A stretch of 64,000 nt of DNA, from positions 186,001-250,000 of the forward strand of contig NZ_FNIT01000003.1 of assembly GCF_900104035.1 (NCBI RefSeq). The letters run 5' to 3'. The DNA comes from Aureimonas jatrophae. Lineage in GTDB: Bacteria > Pseudomonadota > Alphaproteobacteria > Rhizobiales > Rhizobiaceae. This document shows, in pieces, positions 57,651-64,000 of the stretch. The stretch's first letter is position 1. Each line of letters starts with the position of its first letter. Below the pieces are notes generated by a model. The model made no database searches, was not told the origin of the DNA, and saw only the letters and a program-made list of their open reading frames with translations. Both the position numbers and the translations under genes were made by a program.

Positions 57651-60545
57651 TCAGCTGGCTCGTTTGACCTGTCGTTCCTGCAGCCGACGTCGCGCCTCTT
57701 CGGCACTCAACGGCGGCGCATACAGATAGCTTTGGGCATACTCGCAGTTAAGTAGCTTCAGTTTCGCGGCATCCGCATCTGTCTCAACGCCTTCCGCGAC
57801 CACCGCCAAGCCGAGTTCGTGGGCCATGTTAACGATCGATTGAACGATGATCGGCCGTTGCGGTTGTGCCTCACCGCGCAGGAAGGTCTGATCGATCTTC
57901 AGCGTGTCGAACGGAAAGCGCATCAGGTAGGATAGCGACGAGTAACCGGTGCCGAAGTCGTCGAGGGATAGGCCGACCCCCATCTCCTTCAACCGGACCA
58001 GGAGCTTTGCAGACCGCTCGGGATTATCCATCACCAACGACTCGGTCAGCTCCAACTTCACGGTCTCGGGGGCGAGGTTGTAGAGTTTCAACGTCTGACG
58101 GACGTCGTTGACGAGATCTTGACGGATCAGCTGCCGACTCGAGATGTTGACCGATACGAAGAGCTTTGCCTGACCCGGCAACTTCTGCCAGTCCGCCAGG
58201 CGACGCGCGGCCTCGTCCAAGGCGAACTGACCGAGTTGGACGATCAGCCCGGTCGATTCGGCAATCGGGATGAATTCCGCCGGCGACACGGGTCCCCGCC
58301 GGACGTGGTTCCAGCGTAGAAGCGCTTCGAAGCCCGCGATCTGACCATCGGCGAGGCGCACGATCGGCTGGTAGGCGAGCGACAGTTCATTGCGGCCGAA
58401 GGCTCGACGCAAATCCGACTCGAGCTCGACCTTTCCCGAACTATGCGTCTTGAACGCCGGGCGGAAGGCCTCGATGCGGTCGCCTCCCAGGCGCTTCGCC
58501 TGATACATGGCGAGTTCGGCTTCGCGTAGAACCTCGTCAGCACCGGCACCCTCGCTCCAACCCGTCAGGCCGATCGAAGCGGTCAGGATGATATCGCGGT
58601 CCGAAAAGGCAATTGGTGCGCGCACAACGTCACGCAAGGTCTGTGCAAAGGCGCCGACGGCATCGACATCGGTTTCGGACATCAAGATCAGACCGAACTT
58701 GTCGCCGGATAGACGAGCCAGCGAGTCCTGTGGCCGAAGCGCGCGCTTGAGCCGGCGGCCCAGGGTCAGCAGAATCGTGTCGCCGGTCGCCATGCCGAAG
58801 TCATCGTTGACCTGCGAAAACCGATCGACATCAATCACGAAGAGCGTCGGCCTCACGTCCCGGCGGGTCGTCGCGAGAGCCGAAATGGAATCAAGTCGGT
58901 CGATGAAGAGTTCCCGGTTGGGCAGGCCGGTCAGCTGATCGTGCAGCGCGTCGTGCAGCAGACGTTCTTCGGCCTTCTTGCGCTCGGTGACGTCCTTCAA
59001 CGTGCCGACGCATCGCACGACCTCGCCGGTCGAACCGAGAACCGGCCGGGCTTGCAGGCTGATCCAGTGATAGTGTCCGTCTTCGGCGCGGACCCGGAAA
59101 TCCTGCGCGATGCGACCGCGACGATGTTCGAGAATCGTGTCGAGCGTGATCTTGAAGCGGTCGCGATCATCCGGGTGCAGGATGGGTAGCCAGTCACGGG
59201 CCGGTCCATTCATCGCGGTGATCGGGATACCGATATTGGTGTCCGCGTCGGAGCCCGCGAAGATGCGGTCGCGAGTGACGTCCCAGTCCCAGACAGCGTC
59301 GCCGGTGCCCGCGAGCGCCAACGATCGGCGCTCCATATCGGACAGCAGGCCCGTTCCAAAACCACCGCCGGCGAAGGCGTGCTGCATCACGGTGAAACCG
59401 ATCAGGAGCACGAGGAGCACCAAACCGCCGCCTAATGCCGGTTGGATGATGTCGTTATCGATGCGCCCGGTCACGGTCAGCCATCCGGCGAACAACCAGA
59501 CCCCGATCAGGATCCAGGTCGGAATGAGCATGATCGCGCGATCGTAGCGTTGCCACGACAGAAACAGGATGAGCAGCAAGCCGGTCCCGACCGTCGCACC
59601 CAGCGACATGCGGGCGATGCCGGACGCCATCGGCGGATCGAACGCAGCCAGGACACCGAGGCCGCCCAAACCTGCCAACCAGAGTGCGGTGAAGGCGGAC
59701 AAAATGCCGTGCCAGCGGTTTAGATTGAGGTAGGCATAGAGGAAAACGACAAGCGTGAAGGCGAGAGCGATTTCGGTACCAGCCCGCCAGATACGCTCTT
59801 CACCGGGCACAAACGGGACGAGCTTCTGCCAAAAATCGAAATCAATGCAGATATACGCCAACACCGCCCAGGCGAGCGCGGCGGTCGCCGGGAACATCGG
59901 CGATCCCTTGACGACGAAGAGGATCGTCAGGAAGACCGCCAGGAGTCCCGCGATGCCCAGAACAATGCCGCGGTACAACGTGAACGCGTTCACCGTGTCC
60001 TTGTAGGCATTCGGCTCCCACAAACGGATTTCGGGGAGTTTCGATGACGCTAGTTCCGCAACGAAGGTGATGGTGGTTCCGGGATCGAGCGTGACAAAGA
60101 AGACATCGGCTTCGGGGCTTTGCTGCCGGTCCAACGCGAAGCCTTCCGATGGCGTGATCGACACGATGCGTTGCGATCCGAGATCGGGCCAAAGGATACC
60201 GGATTCCGCGAGGCGATAGTGGGGCGCCACAACCAAGCGATCGATCTGCTCATCGCTGTTGTTCGCTAACGCGAAGACCGCCCAGTCACCCGACGCCTGC
60301 GCAGAGTTGGACTCGACTTCGATGCGGCGCACGATCCCGTCTGCCCCCGGCACAGTCGACACCTGAAAGCTGGATCCCCGGTCCCGATAGATATCGACCG
60401 CCGGTAGGAGATCGATCGCGATATCGTCTCGTCCGATGCTGACCGGCGATAGCGCGTGGGATGGACCGGTGGCTGCGATCAGAACAAAGAGCGCGATCAG
60501 CCATGCGAAGTAGGATCGAAGCATCGCTTGGCGGGGAGGGGTCAT
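57651..60545 (-). CDS. 7TMR-DISM/PAS/GGDEF/EAL receptor, RgsP-like c-di-GMP phosphodiesterase
   Basis: The 964-residue protein has a signal peptide, a periplasmic 7TMR-DISMED2-like sensor (about 35-180), seven membrane helices (about 190-390), a PAS domain (about 405-525), GGDEF (about 530-700) and EAL (about 710-955). The GGDEF site is degenerate (SGDKF, residues 613-617), while EAL is intact: FEALLRW, VNISSRQL, LELTES, SLDDFGTGYSSL, VAEGVET. It therefore should hydrolyse rather than make c-di-GMP. RgsP of Sinorhizobium, needed for polar growth, has this layout. A start at 60599 is possible. Confidence 0.9.
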   Translation of the reverse strand: MTPPRQAMLRSYFAWLIALFVLIAATGPSHALSPVSIGRDDIAIDLLPAVDIYRDRGSSFQVSTVPGADGIVRRIEVESNSAQASGDWAVFALANNSDEQIDRLVVAPHYRLAESGILWPDLGSQRIVSITPSEGFALDRQQSPEADVFFVTLDPGTTITFVAELASSKLPEIRLWEPNAYKDTVNAFTLYRGIVLGIAGLLAVFLTILFVVKGSPMFPATAALAWAVLAYICIDFDFWQKLVPFVPGEERIWRAGTEIALAFTLVVFLYAYLNLNRWHGILSAFTALWLAGLGGLGVLAAFDPPMASGIARMSLGATVGTGLLLILFLSWQRYDRAIMLIPTWILIGVWLFAGWLTVTGRIDNDIIQPALGGGLVLLVLLIGFTVMQHAFAGGGFGTGLLSDMERRSLALAGTGDAVWDWDVTRDRIFAGSDADTNIGIPITAMNGPARDWLPILHPDDRDRFKITLDTILEHRRGRIAQDFRVRAEDGHYHWISLQARPVLGSTGEVVRCVGTLKDVTERKKAEERLLHDALHDQLTGLPNRELFIDRLDSISALATTRRDVRPTLFVIDVDRFSQVNDDFGMATGDTILLTLGRRLKRALRPQDSLARLSGDKFGLILMSETDVDAVGAFAQTLRDVVRAPIAFSDRDIILTASIGLTGWSEGAGADEVLREAELAMYQAKRLGGDRIEAFRPAFKTHSSGKVELESDLRRAFGRNELSLAYQPIVRLADGQIAGFEALLRWNHVRRGPVSPAEFIPIAESTGLIVQLGQFALDEAARRLADWQKLPGQAKLFVSVNISSRQLIRQDLVNDVRQTLKLYNLAPETVKLELTESLVMDNPERSAKLLVRLKEMGVGLSLDDFGTGYSSLSYLMRFPFDTLKIDQTFLRGEAQPQRPIIVQSIVNMAHELGLAVVAEGVETDADAAKLKLLNCEYAQSYLYAPPLSAEEARRRLQERQVKRAS

Positions 60546-60582
60546 GGAAAACTTTGGATCCTTGCCTTCGCGACTGAAGACG

Positions 60583-61185
60583 TCAAACAGCATGGCCACG
60601 CCGGATCGGACGATCGTCGGTCAAAAGCCCATACAAACGGTGATCCTCCCACACGCCGGCGATCTTGAGATACTGTCGCAGAAGGCCCTCCTGGCGGAAA
60701 CCGGATTTCTCGAGCAGTCGGATGGATCGGGCGTTGCTGGGTAGGCAGGCCGCTTCCAGCCGATGAAGGCCCTCGACATCAAACGCGAAGGTCTTCACGA
60801 GGTCGAGCGCCCGATACATGATGCCCTGTCCGGCATGGATCTGCCCCATCCAGTATCCGATCGTGGCCGTCTGTGCGACGCCTCGTTGGATGCGTCCAAG
60901 GGTGATGCCACCGGCGAGTTGTTCGCCCAATGCATCGAAGATGAAGAAGCTGTAGCCGCACCGCTCGCGCGCTTCTCGTTGATAGCGGCGGAGCCGCATT
61001 CGGAATGCGTGACGCGTCAACTCGTCCGGGGTCCATGCCGGCTCCCAAGGTGTCAGGAAGGCTCGGCTCGCCTCACGCAGATCGCGCCATTGTGCGTAGT
61101 CGCCACTCGCCGGCAGACGCAACAGAACATCGTTGCCATGAAGCATCGGACGCTCCGCGACGTGCATCCAGTCAAAGAAAGCCAC
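60583..61185 (-). CDS. GNAT acetyltransferase, RimJ/RimL-like
   Basis: The 200-residue protein has LTPWEPAWTPDELTRHAF, IGYWMGQIHAGQGIMYRAL and LHRLEAACLPSNARSIRLLEKSGFRQEGLLRQYLKI with the acetyl-CoA loop. RimJ/RimL-type enzymes acetylate the N-termini of ribosomal or other proteins. The GTG start at 61185 gives the rhizobial-type N-terminus (AFFDWMHVAERP); the ATG at 61167 is an alternative. Its end lies 37 bases before the RgsP-like gene start, or overlaps it if that gene begins at 60599. Confidence 0.9.
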   Translation of the reverse strand: MAFFDWMHVAERPMLHGNDVLLRLPASGDYAQWRDLREASRAFLTPWEPAWTPDELTRHAFRMRLRRYQREARERCGYSFFIFDALGEQLAGGITLGRIQRGVAQTATIGYWMGQIHAGQGIMYRALDLVKTFAFDVEGLHRLEAACLPSNARSIRLLEKSGFRQEGLLRQYLKIAGVWEDHRLYGLLTDDRPIRRGHAV

Positions 61186-61201
61186 GGGCGGAAAGCCGGT
61201 A

Positions 61202-62506
61202 TCAGGAGAGCGCGGCGGCCGGCGCCTTTTCCGGCGCAGCGCCCAACAGCGATGCGAGCTCGTCGAGTCTCGGCAACCGGGAGACCGGTCCAATCGCTGC
61301 CAGCGTCGGTCGCGAACCGACAAAGGTGGCCGCCGCAAGGTCTGTAAGCCGCTGAGGCGTGATCGCCGCCAGACGCTCCAGCAACTCAGCGTTGGACAGG
61401 ATCGCTCCTTTGAACATGAGCTGCCGTGCCATCTGTCCCGCGCGGGAGGCCGGGCTTTCCTGACTCATGAGCAGGCTCGCACGCATCTGCGCACCGGCGC
61501 GCTTCACCTCCTGTTCGCCGATGGACTCGGCGGCGCGCATCAACTCCTGCGCGATGACCGGCGCGAGTTCGGCCAGTTCCTCTTCACCCGTCGCGGCATG
61601 CACGCCGAAGATTCCGCTGTCCGAGAAGCTCCAATGAAACGCAGAGATGGCGTAGCAAAGCCCACGTGTTTCACGGATCTCCTGGAACAGCCGGGACGAC
61701 ATGCCTCCGCCGAGAATGATCGAGAGAACCTGGGCGGCGTAGAAGTCGCGCTTGTAGTAAGGGCGTCCCTCAAAGCCGAGAACCATCTGCGCGTCGGCGA
61801 GCTCGCGCTCTTCTCGAAAGTCGCCCCCGGTGTAGGCGGCGGCCGGGCGAGGTGGCCGCTGTGAAGCCGGCAAGGCCGGAAGACCTCCGAACGCACGCGA
61901 GACACGATCCACCACGTCCTGGTGGGAAACCGCACCCGCGGCCGAGACCACCATTTCCCCGGGGGTGTAGTGGCGTTCAAGATAGGTTCGCAGGGTCTCG
62001 GGCGTCATCGATCGAACGCTATCGCGCGTGCCGAGGATCGGTCGACCGATGATCTGGTTCCGAAAGGCGCACGCTTGGAAATGATCGAAGACGATATCGT
62101 CCGGCGTATCCTCAGCCGCTCCGATCTCCTGAAGGATAACCTGCTGCTCGCGCTCGAGCTCCTCGTCGTCGAAACGCGAGTCCAGAAGGATGTCGGACAG
62201 GATATCGATCGCGAGCGGAACGTCGTCCTTCATGACGCGTGCATAGTAGGCCGTCGTCTCGACACTGGTCGATGCGTTCAGTTCGCCACCGACATCCTCG
62301 ATCTCCTCGGCGATACGCCGAGCGGTTCGCTTTGTCGTTCCCTTGAAGGCCATATGTTCGAGCAGATGCGCAATGCCGTGCTCGCTCTCGGTTTCGTCGC
62401 GTGCGCCAGCCTTCACCCAGACACCGAGAGCGGCGCTCTCCAGTTCGGGCATCGTGTCGGTCGCAATCGTCAGTCCATTCGAGAGACGGGTGACCTCGAC
62501 GCTCAC
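61202..62506 (-). CDS. M16 family zinc peptidase (mitochondrial-processing-peptidase-like)
   Basis: The 434-residue protein has RLSNGLTIATDTMPELESAALGVWVKAGARDE, the inverted zinc motif HLLEH followed by MAFKGTTKR, and the downstream glutamate region EDVGGELNAST. It is the bacterial homologue of the mitochondrial processing peptidase beta subunit; substrates in bacteria are poorly known. Its start overlaps the thrC stop by 4 bases, so it is translated from the thrC message. Confidence 0.93.
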   Translation of the reverse strand: MSVEVTRLSNGLTIATDTMPELESAALGVWVKAGARDETESEHGIAHLLEHMAFKGTTKRTARRIAEEIEDVGGELNASTSVETTAYYARVMKDDVPLAIDILSDILLDSRFDDEELEREQQVILQEIGAAEDTPDDIVFDHFQACAFRNQIIGRPILGTRDSVRSMTPETLRTYLERHYTPGEMVVSAAGAVSHQDVVDRVSRAFGGLPALPASQRPPRPAAAYTGGDFREERELADAQMVLGFEGRPYYKRDFYAAQVLSIILGGGMSSRLFQEIRETRGLCYAISAFHWSFSDSGIFGVHAATGEEELAELAPVIAQELMRAAESIGEQEVKRAGAQMRASLLMSQESPASRAGQMARQLMFKGAILSNAELLERLAAITPQRLTDLAAATFVGSRPTLAAIGPVSRLPRLDELASLLGAAPEKAPAAALS

Positions 62507-63912
62507 GCGGCAGCCCCAAGGCGCACCGCACGGGACCGGCTTCGAATGAAGTCCTGCACATGAGCGACGTCGTTCGCGACCGTCTCAAACTGCTCGGGCC
62601 GCTCCATCAGATCGGTATGGTTGGTCGGCAGAGGCGGATGGATGCCACAGGCCTTCTCGACCGAAGCCGGAAATTTCGCCGGATGCGCCGTCCCGAGCGT
62701 GATCATGGGTTCCAAGCCTAGTCGCGCTTCGGCGACGCCGACCCCCACCGCAGTATGGGGATCCAGGAGATAGGACGTGGACTCCAAGGTCCGCCTGATG
62801 ACGTCTGCCGTCGCCGCCTCATCGGTGCGTCCGGCATCGAACTCCGCTCGGATCATCTCGATGGCCTCCGGTGGGACCGTAAAGGCGCGCGACTGCTGTA
62901 GCGTCTGCATCATTCGGACTACGTTGTCCGCGTCGCGTCCGCCGGCCTCAAACAGGAGACGCTCGAAGTTCGACGAGATCTCGATGTCCATGGACGGCGA
63001 CATCGTGGCTTGAACGCCGTTCATCTCGTAGCGGCCCGTCCGCATCGTACGCTCGAGAATGTCGTTCTCGTTGGTCGCGATGATCAGGCGTTCGATCGGT
63101 AGGCCCATCCGCTTCGCGGCGTACCCGGCGAAGACGTCGCCGAAGTTGCCGGTTGGTACTGTGAACGAGACGGGACGGTCCGGCGCGCCGAGCGTCGCCG
63201 CGCTCGTGAAGTAGTAGACGATCTGGGCCATGATCCGAGCCCAGTTGATCGAGTTCACACCCGACAACGCGGTCTCGGCGCGGAACGACGCGTCGTTGAA
63301 CATCGCCTTCACGATGGCCTGACAGTCGTCGAACGTTCCTTCGACAGCGATGGGATGGACGCTCGCCGATCCGAACGTCGTCATCTGCCGCTGCTGGACC
63401 GGCGATACGCGATCCTTCGGGAAGAGGATGAAGACGTCGCAGCGTTCGGACCCACCGAATGCCGCGATCGCAGCGCCACCGGTATCGCCCGACGTGGCGC
63501 CGACGATCGTTGCGCGCCGCGATCGTTCGCGAAGAACGTGGTCCATGAGCCGTGAGAGCAACTGCATCGCGACGTCTTTGAAGGCGAGCGTCGGACCGTG
63601 GAATAGTTCAAGGACGAAGTGCCGGTCGTCGATCTGAACGAGCGGAGCAACGGCCGGATGGCGGAACGTCGCGTAGGCCTCGTGGATCATCGCACGCAGA
63701 GCGGTCGGAGCGATCTCGTCGCCGACGAAGGGTTTGAGAACCTCGTAGGCCACGTCCGCATAGGGTCGTCCAGCGAAGCCACGTATGGTCTCAGGGGACA
63801 AAACGGGCCAGCTTGCGGGAACGTAGAGTCCACCATCGGTCGCCAAGCCGGCCAGAAGAACGTCGGCGAAACCAAGGGTCGGGGCGTCGCCCCGCGTACT
63901 GACATACTTCAC
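62503..63912 (-). CDS. thrC: Threonine synthase
   Basis: The 469-residue PLP enzyme has YVSTRGDAPTLGFADVLLAGLATDGGLYVP at the N-terminus, the PLP-lysine motif HGPTLAFKDVAMQ, GATSGDTGGAAIAAF and FTVPTGNFGDVFAGYAA. It converts O-phosphohomoserine (made by ThrB at 54192-55157) to threonine. The GTG at 63912, 5 bases after GGGGAG, gives the usual N-terminus MKYVSTRG; a GTG two codons earlier is also open. The last 88 bases of the window hold no gene I can see and are presumably its promoter. Confidence 0.95.
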   Translation of the reverse strand: MKYVSTRGDAPTLGFADVLLAGLATDGGLYVPASWPVLSPETIRGFAGRPYADVAYEVLKPFVGDEIAPTALRAMIHEAYATFRHPAVAPLVQIDDRHFVLELFHGPTLAFKDVAMQLLSRLMDHVLRERSRRATIVGATSGDTGGAAIAAFGGSERCDVFILFPKDRVSPVQQRQMTTFGSASVHPIAVEGTFDDCQAIVKAMFNDASFRAETALSGVNSINWARIMAQIVYYFTSAATLGAPDRPVSFTVPTGNFGDVFAGYAAKRMGLPIERLIIATNENDILERTMRTGRYEMNGVQATMSPSMDIEISSNFERLLFEAGGRDADNVVRMMQTLQQSRAFTVPPEAIEMIRAEFDAGRTDEAATADVIRRTLESTSYLLDPHTAVGVGVAEARLGLEPMITLGTAHPAKFPASVEKACGIHPPLPTNHTDLMERPEQFETVANDVAHVQDFIRSRSRAVRLGAAA

Positions 63913-64000
63913 GGCCACTCCCCTCGGCCCATCGCGGGCCGCGTCGTGCGGGCGGATGATCCCGAAGGCGCGCGGTGGAATTTCGCGGCGCCGGCGGTCG

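Overview
The window is ordinary, densely packed core chromosome of an alphaproteobacterium of the order Hyphomicrobiales (Rhizobiales). The evidence is the split F0 operon (atpI-atpB-atpE-atpF'-atpF with no F1 genes beside it), the IalB-family protein beside coxB, the run ctaD-ctaB-coxF-ctaG-ctaE-DUF983-surf1-ispH-thrB-rnhA, the DUF1344 and DUF6101 proteins, and a 7TM/PAS/GGDEF/EAL protein beside an M16 peptidase and thrC. Coding DNA is GC-rich. I place it near Aurantimonadaceae-like rhizobia only tentatively. I see no rRNA, tRNA, CRISPR array, insertion sequence, prophage, integrase or defence island.

Layout: 1-3372 holds a TPR membrane protein, the ribosome GTPase der and a SleB-like wall hydrolase. 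3439-6185 is the F0 operon, closed by a strong hairpin. 6191-8031 (minus) holds rnhB and an SPL-family radical SAM gene whose promoter overlaps a LexA-type box. 8151-13078 holds a glycosyltransferase-like gene, then moaB, ispE, a TPR protein and a long-chain polyprenyl diphosphate synthase (minus). 13220-20721 (plus) holds a DUF2007 protein, a TrmN6-like methyltransferase, an S49 peptidase, glyQ, a zinc metallopeptidase, glyS and an acyltransferase. 21004-25746 holds a GH25 lysozyme, a Sua5-type tRNA t6A enzyme, an FAD oxidoreductase and DUF6101; ubiA and purD follow, diverging from each other. 28217-33082 is a fatty-acid or branched-chain acyl-CoA oxidation set with a palindromic operator.

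33041-40060 (minus) holds dedA, two RNA methyltransferases, dxs, xseB, a histone-deacetylase-fold gene and aroC. 40205-46187 holds DUF1344, a histidine phosphatase, fabI, a CbpA-like DnaJ, a lipoprotein, pdxH, tldD and ialB. 46487-53108 is the aa3-type cytochrome c oxidase cluster with haem O synthase and assembly factors. 53167-63912 holds ispH, thrB, rnhA, a peroxiredoxin coupled to a DsbD-alpha-like protein, yqgE, the RgsP-like c-di-GMP protein, a GNAT enzyme, an M16 peptidase and thrC.

The genes serve energy conversion (F0, cytochrome oxidase), isoprenoid and quinone supply (dxs, ispE, ispH, polyprenyl synthase, ubiA, ctaB), translation and tRNA/rRNA modification, threonine and aromatic amino acid synthesis, and envelope growth. 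No gene here looks like a wholly new system. The most interesting signals are regulatory: an SOS-type box on the SPL-family gene, RNA hairpins bracketing atpE, a MerR/LiuR-like operator before an acyl-CoA dehydrogenase, and a degenerate-GGDEF/intact-EAL 7TM receptor resembling RgsP. Start sites were chosen from ribosome-binding sites, overlaps and remembered family lengths; no database search was possible.
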